From contig QUBV01000013.1 in the NCBI GenBank assembly GCA_014338185.1, forward strand, positions 23,315 through 87,314: a DNA stretch of 64,000 nt, in the 5' to 3' direction. Source of the DNA: Lysobacterales bacterium (GTDB lineage: Bacteria > Pseudomonadota > Gammaproteobacteria > Xanthomonadales > Rhodanobacteraceae). Positions 26,783 to 35,309 of this stretch are shown here, one piece after another; within the stretch, counting starts at the first letter, position 1; each line of letters opens with the position of its first letter. A program made the position numbers and the translations under genes. Below the pieces are notes generated by a model. The model had not been told where the DNA came from and did not search any database. It worked only from the letters and a program-made list of their open reading frames with translations.

Positions 26783-28315
26783 ATGTCCAGCCAGATCCTC
26801 AGCGCCCTCGGCCTCGCCCAAGACAATTCCGGCACCTACCTCGGCCACGGCGAGTGGTCCACCACCACCGATGCCGGCCTGCTGCAGCCGGTCAACCCAA
26901 CCACCAACGAGGTGATCGCGCGCGTACACGCCTCCAGCGAGAGCGACTACGAGACGATCCTGCAGCGCGCCCAGCAGGCATTTGCCACCTGGCGCAGCAC
27001 GCCGGCACCGCGCCGCGGCGAGGCGATCCGCCTGTGCGCCGACGCCTTGCGCCGCCACAAGGATGCGCTGGGATCGCTGGTCGCGCTGGAAATGGGCAAG
27101 TCCAAGCCCGAGGGCGACGGCGAAGTGCAGGAGATGATCGACATCGGCGATTTCGCGGTCGGCCTGTCGCGCCAGCTGTACGGCCTGACCATGCACTCGG
27201 AGCGGCCCGGCCACCGCATGTACGAGCAATGGCACCCGCTCGGCCTGGTCGGCATCATCTCGGCCTTCAACTTCCCGGTCGCGGTGTGGGCGTGGAACAG
27301 CTTCATCGCGGCCGTGTGCGGTGACATCTCGATCTGGAAGCCCTCGCCCAAGGTGCCGCTGTCGGCCGTGGCGGCGCTGCGCATCTGCAACGACGCGCTC
27401 AAGGCGGGCGGCTTCCCCGACCTGTTCTTCCTGTTCAACGACGCCGGCACCGAGCTGGCCCAGACCTTCGTCGACGACCGCCGCATCGCGCTGGTGAGCT
27501 TCACCGGCTCGACCCGGGTCGGGCGCCTCGTCGGCGAGCGCGTGGCGCGGCGCATGGGCCGCAGCCTGCTCGAACTGGGCGGCAACAACGCGATCATCGT
27601 CGACGCGAGCGCCGACCTCAAGCTGGCGATTCCCGCGATCGTGTTCGGCGCGGTCGGCACCGCCGGCCAGCGCTGCACCACCACGCGCCGCCTCATCGTG
27701 CACGAATCGATCCACGACGAGGTACTGGGCAAGCTCGTGGCCGCCTACAAGCAGGTCGAGAAGAAGATCGGCGACCCCACCAATCCCGACAACCTCATGG
27801 GCCCGCTCAACAGCCGCGATGCGGTGGCGGCCTACCTTGCCGCGATCGAGCAGGCCAAGGCCGCCGGCGGCACCATCGCCAGCGGTGGCGCGGCGATCGA
27901 GGGCAAGGGCAACTTCGTGCTGCCCACCATCGTCACGGGCTTGCGCAATTCCGACCCGGTGGTGCAGACCGAGACGTTCGCGCCGATCCTGTACGTGCTC
28001 AGGTTCAAGACGCTGGATGAGGCGATTGCGATGCAGAACGACGTGCCGCAGGGCCTGTCATCGGCGATCTTCACCCAGAACCTCAAGGCCGCCGAGGCAT
28101 TCCTCGCCGCCAGCGGTTCCGACTGCGGCATCGCCAACGTCAACATCGGTACCTCGGGCGCCGAGATCGGCGGTGCGTTCGGTGGCGAGAAGGAGACCGG
28201 CGGCGGTCGCGAGTCGGGTTCGACCGCATGGCAGGCCTACATGCGGCGCCAGACCAACACCATCAACTACTCCGACGCGCTGCCGCTCGCCCAGGGCATC
28301 AAGTTCGAGTTCTGA
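26783..28315 (+). CDS. amaB: ALDH7-family dehydrogenase, probable L-piperidine-6-carboxylate dehydrogenase
   Basis: Oxidises alpha-aminoadipate semialdehyde (in equilibrium with piperidine-6-carboxylate) to aminoadipate with NAD in lysine catabolism. The 510-residue protein has IISAFNFPVAVWAWN near residue 155, the cofactor loop FTGSTRVGRLV near 240, the catalytic Glu in LLELGGNNAIIV near 265, and the catalytic Cys in GTAGQRCTTTRRL near 298. FGGEKETGGGRESGSTAWQAYMRRQT near the C-terminus is the ALDH7 signature. The ATG at 26783 has GGAG 6 bases upstream. A TACAAT -10-like box lies at 26727-26732. The glutaryl-CoA dehydrogenase gene at 46.3 kb may act further down the same route. Confidence 0.9.
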   Translation: MSSQILSALGLAQDNSGTYLGHGEWSTTTDAGLLQPVNPTTNEVIARVHASSESDYETILQRAQQAFATWRSTPAPRRGEAIRLCADALRRHKDALGSLVALEMGKSKPEGDGEVQEMIDIGDFAVGLSRQLYGLTMHSERPGHRMYEQWHPLGLVGIISAFNFPVAVWAWNSFIAAVCGDISIWKPSPKVPLSAVAALRICNDALKAGGFPDLFFLFNDAGTELAQTFVDDRRIALVSFTGSTRVGRLVGERVARRMGRSLLELGGNNAIIVDASADLKLAIPAIVFGAVGTAGQRCTTTRRLIVHESIHDEVLGKLVAAYKQVEKKIGDPTNPDNLMGPLNSRDAVAAYLAAIEQAKAAGGTIASGGAAIEGKGNFVLPTIVTGLRNSDPVVQTETFAPILYVLRFKTLDEAIAMQNDVPQGLSSAIFTQNLKAAEAFLAASGSDCGIANVNIGTSGAEIGGAFGGEKETGGGRESGSTAWQAYMRRQTNTINYSDALPLAQGIKFEF

Positions 28316-28349
28316 AGCGCGCATCAGCGTGCGCGCCGCGGCGCGGCCG

Positions 28350-28373
28350 GCATGCGTTCAATTGAACGCATGC
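28350..28373. repeat. Perfect 24-bp palindrome after amaB
   Basis: GCATGCGTTCAA followed directly by its complement TTGAACGCATGC, with no spacer. It lies 35 bases after the amaB stop and 56 before the next start. As RNA it would fold tightly but has no U-tract; as DNA it could be a dimeric regulator site. Confidence 0.6.
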
Positions 28374-28428
28374 GGCCCTGCCACTACCCTTGCCACCCAG
28401 GCCCAGTCACGCCCAAGGACCCGCGCGC

Positions 28429-28722
28429 ATGAACGTTCCCGCCCCGGCGCCACAGACGAGCACATTGGCGATCATCAGCCTCATTTTCGGCATCGTGTGC
28501 TGGTTCGTGCTGCCGTTCATCGGCGCCCTCGTCGCGATCATCTGCGGCCACCTTGCGCGCAGCGAGATCCGCAACGCGGCGCCGGGCACGCTCGAAGGCA
28601 GTGGCATGGCGCTGGCCGGGCTCATCCTCGGCTGGGTACAGATCGCACTGATCGCGCTGGCGATCGTGTTCGTGTTCCTGTTCCTGGGTGGGCTGGCGTT
28701 CCTCGCCGCGGGCGCGCACTGA
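28429..28722 (+). CDS. Small DUF4190-type membrane protein
   Basis: A 97-residue protein with two hydrophobic segments, residues 11-38 (LAIISLIFGIVCWFVLPFIG) and 60-92 (GMALAGLILGWVQIALIALA). The loop GHLARSEIRNAAPGTLEGSGMALAGLILGW carries the G-H-x-A-x-x-x-I and G-x-G-M-A-x-x-G-L-x-L-G motifs of DUF4190. Role unknown; such proteins are common single-gene additions. Confidence 0.8.
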   Translation: MNVPAPAPQTSTLAIISLIFGIVCWFVLPFIGALVAIICGHLARSEIRNAAPGTLEGSGMALAGLILGWVQIALIALAIVFVFLFLGGLAFLAAGAH

Positions 28723-28808
28723 TGCCCGCACCGCGATGAGGTCCACGCGCACGCTTGCCGCGCGTGCCGCGCGCGCCCCGCGCACCCGCTGACACCGGCC
28801 ACCACGCG

Positions 28809-29843
28809 ATGTATGCCCTCGCCCGCCCCTTGCTGTTCCGCCTCGACGCCGAGCGTGCCCACGACCTCGCGCTGCGCGCGCTCGAACTGGCCTGGCGCTG
28901 TGGCACGAGCGCGCTGCTTGGCGGCCGCCGCGCGCCCATGCCGCTGCGCGTGTTCGGCCTCGAGTTCGCCAATCCGGTCGGCCTGGCCGCAGGGCTGGAC
29001 AAGGATGGCGCGCACGTGGATGCGCTCGCCGCGCTCGGCTTCGGCTTCATCGAGGTCGGTACCACCACGCCGCGCGCGCAAGCGGGCAATCCGCGCCCGC
29101 GCCTGTTCCGCCTGCCCGAGCACGCGGCCATCATCAACCGCTTCGGATTCAACAACGCGGGCGTGGATGCGCTGGTGCGCAACGTGGAACGCGCGCGCTT
29201 TGCCGGGCCGCTCGGCATCAACATCGGCAAGAACAAGGACACGCCCAACGAGCGCGCGGTGGACGATTACCTGTACTGCCTCGAACGCGTGTATGCGCGC
29301 GCCAGCTACATCACGATCAACATTTCCTCGCCCAATACCCAGGGCCTGCGCGAGCTGCAACAGCAGGACCCGCTGCGCCGCCTGATCGGCACGCTGCGCG
29401 AGGCACAGGAACGCCTGGCCGCGCTGCATGGCGCGCGCAAGCCGATGCTGCTCAAGATCGCGCCCGACCTGGGCGCGCCCGAACTCGACGCCATCGCCGA
29501 CGTGGCCATCGCCACCGGCATCGACGGCCTCATCTGCACCAACACCACGCTCGCGCGCGATGCGGTGGCGGGCCATCCGCTGGCCGGCGAAAGCGGCGGG
29601 CTGTCGGGCCATCCGCTGCTCGCAGGCTCGACCGCCGTGCTGCGGGCCATGGCGCAGCGCCTGGGCGGGCGCATCGCTCTGGTCGGCGTCGGTGGCATCC
29701 TCGGCGGCGCCGATGCGCTGGCCAAGCTCCACGCAGGCGCGAGCCTCGTGCAGGTCTACAGCGGCCTGGTGTACCGCGGCCCACGCCTGATCGGGGAGTG
29801 CATCGACGCGATCGCCGCACACGCAGCCGGAACAAGTCCGTGA
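28809..29843 (+). CDS. pyrD: Dihydroorotate dehydrogenase (quinone), class 2
   Basis: Fourth step of pyrimidine synthesis, membrane-associated and ubiquinone-linked. The 344-residue protein has the class 2 N-terminal helix region ([22 protein letters not shown]), [19 protein letters not shown] near residue 57, [14 protein letters not shown] near 113, the catalytic Ser in [14 protein letters not shown] near 175, and [20 protein letters not shown] near the C-terminus. Its stop overlaps the murB GTG start (GTGA). Confidence 0.96.
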   Translation: MYALARPLLFRLDAERAHDLALRALELAWRCGTSALLGGRRAPMPLRVFGLEFANPVGLAAGLDKDGAHVDALAALGFGFIEVGTTTPRAQAGNPRPRLFRLPEHAAIINRFGFNNAGVDALVRNVERARFAGPLGINIGKNKDTPNERAVDDYLYCLERVYARASYITINISSPNTQGLRELQQQDPLRRLIGTLREAQERLAALHGARKPMLLKIAPDLGAPELDAIADVAIATGIDGLICTNTTLARDAVAGHPLAGESGGLSGHPLLAGSTAVLRAMAQRLGGRIALVGVGGILGGADALAKLHAGASLVQVYSGLVYRGPRLIGECIDAIAAHAAGTSP

Positions 29844-30880
29844 ACAACCACGCGCACGGCGCCGCCTACACGATCGCCGAGAACGCCTCGCTGCGCACAC
29901 GCAACAGCTTTGGCGTCGAGGCACGCGCGGCACTGCTGGTCGAAGTGCGGCGCGCCGAGGCGCTGGCCGAACTGATGGCGTTCGCGCGCTTCAGGACGCA
30001 GGCGCCGCTCGTGCTCGGCGCGGGCAGCAACATCCTGTTCACGCGCGATTGGCCCGGCGTGGTGCTCAGCCTCGACACGCGCGGCATCGAGGTGCTCGAC
30101 GACGACGGCGCGCGCCTGCAGCTGCGCGTCGCCGCTGGCGAGCGCTGGCATGACTTCGTGCTGTGGTCGCTGGCCAAGGGCTGCCGCGGCCTGGAGAACC
30201 TCGCGCTGATCCCGGGCACGGTCGGTGCCGCACCGATCCAGAACATCGGCGCCTACGGCGTGGAAGTGGCCGAGTTCATCGTCGCGGTCGAGGCCTGGGA
30301 CCGTGACACGGGGCGGCTGGTGACGCTCACCGCCGCGCAATGCGCCTTCGGCTATCGCGATTCACTGTTCAAGCGCGAGGTGGAACGCTGGATCGTCGTG
30401 GCGGTGCGTCTTGCGCTGCCGCGCCAGCGCGTACTGCGCACCGACTACGCGGGCGTGGGCGAGGAACTGGCCGCGATGGGCGTGCGCGACCCAAGCGCAG
30501 CGCAGGTGGCCGAGGCGGTCATGCGCCTGCGCACGCGCAAGCTGCCCGACCCGGCCGTGCTCGGCAACGCAGGCAGCTTCTTCAAGAATCCACTGCTCGC
30601 CACCGACGCCGCCCGCGCGCTGTGCGCGCGCCATCCGGGCCTGCCATGCTGGCCCGACCACCACGGCCTGGCCAAGCTGTCGGCGGCATGGCTGGTCGAA
30701 CAGGCCGGCGGCAAGGGACTGCGCGAGGGTGATGCCGCGGTGTCGCAGCAGCATGCGTTGGTGCTGGTCAACCACGGCAACGCCAGCGGCGCCCAGCTGT
30801 GGGCCTTGGCCGAGCGCGTGCGCGCCGCGGTGCAAGCACGCTTTGGCGTGGTGCTGGAGCCGGAGCCACGCATCGTGTGA
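29840..30880 (+). CDS. murB: UDP-N-acetylenolpyruvoylglucosamine reductase
   Basis: Reduces UDP-GlcNAc-enolpyruvate to UDP-MurNAc in peptidoglycan synthesis. The 346-residue protein has the FAD-binding [13 protein letters not shown] near residue 55, [22 protein letters not shown] near 120 and the catalytic Ser/Glu region [11 protein letters not shown] near 240, ending [10 protein letters not shown]. The length and the Tyr-containing FGYRDSLF segment match the E. coli type I enzyme. The start is GTG at 29840, coupled to pyrD. The last 19 coding bases and stop are repeated 5.8 kb downstream at the far edge of an accessory island. Confidence 0.96.
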   Translation: MNNHAHGAAYTIAENASLRTRNSFGVEARAALLVEVRRAEALAELMAFARFRTQAPLVLGAGSNILFTRDWPGVVLSLDTRGIEVLDDDGARLQLRVAAGERWHDFVLWSLAKGCRGLENLALIPGTVGAAPIQNIGAYGVEVAEFIVAVEAWDRDTGRLVTLTAAQCAFGYRDSLFKREVERWIVVAVRLALPRQRVLRTDYAGVGEELAAMGVRDPSAAQVAEAVMRLRTRKLPDPAVLGNAGSFFKNPLLATDAARALCARHPGLPCWPDHHGLAKLSAAWLVEQAGGKGLREGDAAVSQQHALVLVNHGNASGAQLWALAERVRAAVQARFGVVLEPEPRIV

Positions 30881-30883
30881 AGG
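30862..30883 (+). repeat. Direct repeat copy 1 (murB 3' end), left edge of accessory island
   Basis: GGAGCCACGCATCGTGTGAAGG, the last codons and stop of murB plus three bases, recurs exactly at 36655-36676. The repeats bracket a 5.8-kb region of IS remnants, toxin/immunity and LRR genes, so they look like attachment-site or target duplications. Confidence 0.7.
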
Positions 30884-31055
30884 CCATGGTGCCTTCTCGG
30901 TCAAAGGCGGACCATCGTAGCGCGTGCCTGGCGCGCGCACCGATCGATGTCCGGGGTGGGCCGGTCAGAGTCTGTAAATTGAACTGTGTAACTGCCCTTT
31001 GAGACGATGCGGCGATAGCCGCGAGGCAACACGACAGGCCCCGCGCCAGCGCGAC

Positions 31056-31200
31056 TGACCTGCCCCCCGTTTTCAGTGCCAGTCCGACTTCACTAGAGTC
31101 CGCCAACCCAGCGAGGGCGGACATGAAGAAGCGGTTCACCGAAGAACAGATCATCGGCTTTCTGAAGCAGGCTGCGGCCGGGGCACCGATCAAAGCGCTT
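31056..31200 (+). mobile_element. Truncated IS3/IS407-type element, left end and start of orfA
   Basis: TGACCTGCCCCCCGTTTTC resembles the terminal sequence of IS407-group elements. It is followed by an ATG at 31123 beginning MKKRFTEEQIIGFLKQAAAG, the typical N-terminus of the IS407 orfA. Similarity ends after about 24 codons, and no orfB remains. Just upstream, around 30970-31000, a TCTGTAAATTGAACTGTGTAA segment resembles an insertion-sequence end, possibly of another family. The element is inactive. Confidence 0.65.
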
Positions 31201-31373
31201 GAGGGCGCTGGAAAGTCGACTCTGACCCCCGTTTTCGACCCCCGTTTTCCAGCCGCACCCAGCATTCTTGCGGCTTCCAGCGACTTTCGACGCCCAAACT
31301 TGCGAGAATTTCGGAGCGAAGTGCGGAAGTTGGGTGTCAAGGGGGTTGCGCTAAAAATAACTCGCACGCAGAG

Positions 31374-31390
31374 TACCCGGATAACGGGTA
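31374..31390 (+). promoter_or_regulatory. Candidate operator: inverted repeat upstream of the XRE regulator
   Basis: TACCCG-GATAA-CGGGTA, two perfect 6-base arms around 5 bases, lies 30 bases before the start codon at 31421. XRE-family repressors commonly bind such dyads over their own promoters. The surrounding 80 bases are more AT-rich than the flanking chromosome. Confidence 0.5.
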
Positions 31391-31420
31391 TTGTCAACCC
31401 GCCATTCGGGAACTGCGCCT

Positions 31421-31810
31421 ATGCTTGCCGACAACTCCCCTCGCACCGATACGGCCATGGCCGACGCCGACCGCTCCTTCTACGTCCAACTGGGCCAACG
31501 CCTCGCCGAACAGCGCAAGGCACAGGGCATCACCCAGGTTCAGATGGCCGAACGCCTCGGCGTGGCCCAACAGACGATGGCGCACTACGAGGGCGGCACC
31601 GTGCGCATCGGCGTGGAGACCCTCGCCCATGCCGCGCAGGTGTTCGGCGTCGCCGTCGAGGATTTGATCGGCACCGGCAAGCGCAGCGCCGCCAAGCGCG
31701 GCCCGCAGCCGAAGATCGCGCAGCAGCTACAGCAGATCGAAGCCCTGCCCAAAGCCAAGCAGCGCGCCATCAGCCAGGTGCTGGACTCGGTCATCGCCGC
31801 GCATCTGTAG
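31421..31810 (+). CDS. XRE-family helix-turn-helix regulator
   Basis: A 129-residue DNA-binding protein. Residues 22-80 form a lambda-repressor-like domain: LGQRLAEQRKAQGITQVQMAERLGVAQQTMAHYEGG, with the recognition helix around VAQQTMAHYE. The C-terminal half is basic and helical (KRSAAKRGPQPKIAQQLQQIEALPKAKQRAISQVL). It carries a dyad operator candidate upstream and a good terminator downstream, so it is a self-contained unit within the island. No toxin or antitoxin partner lies immediately beside it. It may regulate island genes or only itself. Confidence 0.85.
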   Translation: MLADNSPRTDTAMADADRSFYVQLGQRLAEQRKAQGITQVQMAERLGVAQQTMAHYEGGTVRIGVETLAHAAQVFGVAVEDLIGTGKRSAAKRGPQPKIAQQLQQIEALPKAKQRAISQVLDSVIAAHL

Positions 31811-31833
31811 CGGCTTGCGCATGCGCCAAACGA

Positions 31834-31858
31834 AAAGCCCGGCGCGGGGCCGGGCTTT
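31834..31858 (+). terminator. Rho-independent terminator of the XRE gene
   Basis: AAAGCCCGGC and GCCGGGCTTT form a perfect 10-bp stem with loop GCGGG, 24 bases after the stop codon. The stem ends in A/T pairs, and a further CTTTTT lies 8 bases beyond. Confidence 0.85.
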
Positions 31859-31963
31859 GCTTGGCTTTTTCAAACGTGCGCATGTGTCCCTGATCCGTTC
31901 TTCGACCCTAGCCTTGCGCTTCAACGCGTCTGACTAAATCGTCGTCAGAGTAAGTGAAGCTGC

Positions 31964-32404
31964 CTATCGATTTCTCAAACTGCTGTACACATGCGCAAGT
32001 TCCTCAGACGAGTCCATTTCCTCGGCGTATCTATGTTCCTCAATATCAACTGGATAGGGCCTTGCGATGCTCAAGAAACTTTCACTCCCGAGAACAAGAA
32101 CAAATCTCTCCTGTGGATCCCAATAGCATCTCGAATTAGACTCAGGATGAAGAATGACTACTTCAGAGCCATAAGCCTTGGTGTCCGCATCATATAAATC
32201 GTAGGCACTACTTAATGTAAGCAATTCCTTATTGCAATCGTCATCCCATAATCTAATAAGGCAAACACTATTGCTTCCGGCCGATGCCTTAAATGCATTG
32301 TATATGAAATAACAATCAACAATTGAAAGAGACCAAGGGTAAATGGCCGCAACATCTTTCGCCACGTACTTATCAAATAGTGGCGTCTTGCCATATATCA
32401 ACAC
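31964..32404 (-). CDS. Probable immunity protein to the adjacent Rhs toxin
   Basis: A 146-residue acidic protein encoded by strikingly AT-rich DNA compared with the flanking genes. It starts with GTG at 32404, only two bases after the rhs stop codon. A perfect Shine-Dalgarno AAGGAGG sits in the last toxin codons (Lys-Glu-Gly-Gly), 10 bases upstream, so translation is tied to the toxin. The sequence is rich in Asp, Tyr and Trp (AAIYPWSLSIVDCYFIY, LWDDDCNKELLTL, RCYWDPQERFVLVL) with no signal peptide or membrane segment. No family is recognised. The immunity role is inferred from position, size, composition and coupling. Confidence 0.7.
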   Translation of the reverse strand: MLIYGKTPLFDKYVAKDVAAIYPWSLSIVDCYFIYNAFKASAGSNSVCLIRLWDDDCNKELLTLSSAYDLYDADTKAYGSEVVILHPESNSRCYWDPQERFVLVLGSESFLSIARPYPVDIEEHRYAEEMDSSEELAHVYSSLRNR

Positions 32405-32406
32405 GA

Positions 32407-34860
32407 CTAACCACCCTCCTTAAATCGAGCTTTGTAAATGTCCTTAATATGCGATCCCGTCCGATCCACGGTAATTCTTATGGAAGTCTCTACCGACCCA
32501 TCAGAATGCACTTTGGTGCTCATCTGAACATTTGACCCATCCCCTAGTGAACCGAGCTTTGAATCACCACGCGTAGTTGATTTTCCGCCAGTCAATTGGT
32601 CAAAAACTTTCTCTGCACCTTTTCGGCCGCCCTCACCACGATATTCCGTTGTTCTTCGTCCAGAGCGGCCGCTCGTTGGCCCAATCTTCTGGGTAACTGT
32701 CTCGAGATATCGCAACGCTTGCGGCGCACCTTTTGATGCCCTAGCAGCAATCATGAATCTTGAGAACGCGGCCGCCAAAGCGATATCGGTTGGGTCAGGT
32801 ACTGCCAACAGCATCGCGCCCAATCCAACCCCGATCGCAGGCCCAAGCCAATCGTCCGGGTGGCGCGGCGGCGGTGTCACGCCTTCCATTCTGTTCACGT
32901 ACTCGAACTCTCGAGCACCAGGAAACCGGCCATCCGGATCCGTAAACCGGTAGGGGTTGTTATTGGCATACCAATACCGGTTGAAGTTGGTTCCGTTGGC
33001 GGTGTTGGGCGTCACCGGATCAACGGACAGGAACCGTCCCGCCACCGGATCGTAATACCGCTGCTGCATGTAGGAAAGCCCGGTCAGCGCATCGGTGACG
33101 TGCCCGGTATAGCCCGGACCTTGCTCGTAGCTGCCATCGGCAGGCGCGCCCCAGGGTTGATAGCCACGGCGCTTGATCACCGCGCCGCTAGCATCGGATT
33201 CGGCGATGGGACTGCCCAGCGCATCGGTGTGGTAGTAGACCGCCGCCGGCGGACCTTGACGGGCTACGGTCGAGCTGACCGCGACGTCCGGGGTCGTGAA
33301 CGAGGAACAATTGGCTCCCGCGCAGGCTTGCACGTCGTATCGCTCGGTGCGCGTATACGTTGTCCCGCTGCAACTGGCAAGGGCGGCCGTGCCCGGCCAT
33401 TCAAGATTCGTGGTCGGGAACGTTTCGGTCACGTTGCCGCAATTTGAACTGGTCACCCGCCGTACTTTGTAGCTGGTGGCGTTCTCGACCGCATTCCAGC
33501 TCACCGTGTAGTTGCTCCCCGGCAGCAGGTCCAGGGCTTGCGGGCCGGCAACCTGGCAGATGGGCCCGGGCCGGTTCTTGCACGCCTGCAGCCCCGTCGG
33601 CACCGCCAGGTCCACCGGAAGTGACACGGTCACCACGGCGCCCATCCAGGCGCTGCATTGCCCGCCACCGCAGGCCGCAACATGGTAGGCGTAGGTGCCC
33701 GATACGGTCTTGGGCGGGTCCGGCGACCATTGACGCTGCTGGGTCTGCGGATCGCTCAGCGCCACCGGCTGCCACGACGTCTGGTTGAACATTTCCTCCA
33801 ACTGGTAACTCGTGACACAGGACGATGGGGAGGCGGACCAGCTCACCGTATAGTTGCCGGTCGTCGTGTTGGTCGGCGTCACGCTGATGCCGGGCGGCGG
33901 GAGGAGATTGCATGCTCCCTCGCCTACCTGCACCGTCACCACCGCACTCGGCGCACTGCACGTGCTGCCGCGACAGGCCGACACGCGGTAGGCATAGCTG
34001 CCGGCCGCGCGGCCGGCGTGCGGGAACTGGGTGTTGGCACCGCTGTACACCACACCCCAGGTCGCGCCGGTCTCTTCTTCCAGCCGGTAGCTGCTCGCAC
34101 TGCTCACCGCGTTCCATTTCACGGTGTAGGCCGTGTTCGCGGTGAGCGGCTTCGGGCTCCACGTCAGCCCGGCCGGCGCGCGCACCACGTAGACCGTGCC
34201 CGCCGCGCCCGGATCACTGCAGGCGGGGTTGCAGGCGCGCAGGGAATAGACGTAGACGCCGCTGGCGCGCGCGCTGGGTGGCGACCACTGGATGGCGCCG
34301 TTCGCCGGCGCTGGCACCGCCGGTACCGCCGCCCCGCCGTTGACCGATTCCAGCAGTTGCATGCTGGTGACGCCGGAGGGGATCGACCAACTCACCGTGT
34401 AGGTGCCACTGGTGCTGATCGCCGGGTTCACCGTCGGCGCTGCGGGGGCCGGCGGAGCCGTGCCACCGTCTTCCCCGCCACTCGTGCGCGCGATCAACGA
34501 ACCGTTCAGATACACGTAGTTGGTGAATTGGCCGCCGGGCGATTGCTCCGCCAACAGCTGTCCCGCCTTGCTGTACACCTGATAGGTGGTGTCACTGCCG
34601 CGCTGGATCGCCACGCGCCGACCATGGCCGTCGTAGCGGTAGCTCTCGTCAGTGGTGCCGCCGCTGGTGGTGGCGACGATCCGGTCGGCGTCATCGAACA
34701 CGAAGCCACGACCGGCACGCTGCAAGACGTTGCCACGGGTGTCGTACCCGTAACTGATCGACTGCGCTCCAGACAGCGTCTCCAGGCGGTTGGTGGATGC
34801 GCCATAGTTCCAGTGAGTTACCGAGCCTCCGACGGTAGCCCCCCCCCCCGCGTCAGAATA
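32407..34860 (-). CDS. 5'-truncated Rhs-family protein with FN3-like domains and C-terminal toxin-like domain
   Basis: The preserved part begins with YD-type repeats (GYDTRGNVLQRAGRGFVFDDADRIV), then four FN3-like domains of about 95 residues each (TYTVSWSIPSG, YTVKWNAVSSASSYRLEE, NYTVSWSASPSSCVTSYQLEE, NYTVSWNAVENATSYKVRR). After that comes the Rhs core signature YYHTDALGSPIAESDASG, LTGLSYMQQRYYDPVAGRFLS and PYRFTDPDGR. Beyond this, about 155 residues unlike the rest form the variable tail, ending KDIYKARFKEGG. The frame stays open to 35124, but upstream codons are antisense to an IS transposase, so the true N-terminus is lost. It is an orphan toxin cartridge with its immunity gene just downstream. 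A ribonuclease-type tail is possible but unproven. Confidence 0.8.
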   Translation of the reverse strand, partial: YSDAGGGATVGGSVTHWNYGASTNRLETLSGAQSISYGYDTRGNVLQRAGRGFVFDDADRIVATTSGGTTDESYRYDGHGRRVAIQRGSDTTYQVYSKAGQLLAEQSPGGQFTNYVYLNGSLIARTSGGEDGGTAPPAPAAPTVNPAISTSGTYTVSWSIPSGVTSMQLLESVNGGAAVPAVPAPANGAIQWSPPSARASGVYVYSLRACNPACSDPGAAGTVYVVRAPAGLTWSPKPLTANTAYTVKWNAVSSASSYRLEEETGATWGVVYSGANTQFPHAGRAAGSYAYRVSACRGSTCSAPSAVVTVQVGEGACNLLPPPGISVTPTNTTTGNYTVSWSASPSSCVTSYQLEEMFNQTSWQPVALSDPQTQQRQWSPDPPKTVSGTYAYHVAACGGGQCSAWMGAVVTVSLPVDLAVPTGLQACKNRPGPICQVAGPQALDLLPGSNYTVSWNAVENATSYKVRRVTSSNCGNVTETFPTTNLEWPGTAALASCSGTTYTRTERYDVQACAGANCSSFTTPDVAVSSTVARQGPPAAVYYHTDALGSPIAESDASGAVIKRRGYQPWGAPADGSYEQGPGYTGHVTDALTGLSYMQQRYYDPVAGRFLSVDPVTPNTANGTNFNRYWYANNNPYRFTDPDGRFPGAREFEYVNRMEGVTPPPRHPDDWLGPAIGVGLGAMLLAVPDPTDIALAAAFSRFMIAARASKGAPQALRYLETVTQKIGPTSGRSGRRTTEYRGEGGRKGAEKVFDQLTGGKSTTRGDSKLGSLGDGSNVQMSTKVHSDGSVETSIRITVDRTGSHIKDIYKARFKEGG
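34839..34849 (-). repeat. Homopolymer of 11 C (G on the rhs coding strand)
   Basis: Eleven consecutive C bases lie in the rhs reading frame (Gly codons) exactly where Rhs similarity ends and the IS remnant begins. Such tracts slip during replication and are also error-prone in sequencing. Confidence 0.9.
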
Positions 34861-35240
34861 GTTGTCGCCTCGACAGAACATCCACCCGGGGGCGAAGGAA
34901 CCTGAAGACGTGGCTCGATACGGACAAGCATTCCAAGATCGTGCGGTAGCGCGCTTGCTGCCGCCGGAAAGCAGTGATGTGCACGTGGTGGCCCAAGCCG
35001 TCGGCGTGTCGGCGGCGACACTCGAACGCTGGCGCGCGGACGCATTGGCGCAAGGCCGGCAGAGCGGTGGCTGGACAGCGGCAGCGCGACTGGACGCGGT
35101 GGTGACGACGACGCCGATGAGCAAGGCAGAAAAGAACGCCTGGTGTCGCGCGCATGGGCTGTATCCGAGCGAGTTGATCGAATGGCGGCAGACCGCGACG
35201 GGCGCGCTGGAGCAGCCGGGTGTGGCCTCGAAGTGGCCGT
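34850..35240 (+). mobile_element. IS remnant with truncated transposase orfA
   Basis: A GTG at 34910 with AAGGAA upstream opens a frame beginning VARYGQAFQDRAVARLLPPE, then VVAQAVGVSAATLERWRADALA (helix-turn-helix) and KNAWCRAHGLYPSELIEWRQ, the pattern of IS3-type orfA products. Similarity stops after ALEQPG near 35220; the coiled-coil end and the orfB transposase are missing. It cuts off the 5' end of the rhs gene, so it probably caused or marks that truncation. Confidence 0.7.
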
Positions 35241-35254
35241 CCGGTAGATTGACC

Positions 35255-35309
35255 GCATGTCGCGTTCATCACCGTTCGAAGCCGTTAATGAAAATCAGGT
35301 CCGTATGGC
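35255..35309 (-). repeat. Duplicated 55-bp block encoding the IFINGFE tail (copy 1)
   Basis: The LRR gene's last codons and 14 bases beyond recur at 36597-36651 with 52 of 55 bases identical. The mismatches lie mostly outside the IFINGF codons. Confidence 0.8.

Noticed and set aside
30965..31000. A complete second insertion sequence end left of the IS407-type remnant
   Set aside because: The short AT-rich segment resembles an IS end, but no matching opposite end or transposase was found, so it is only mentioned with the IS remnant.
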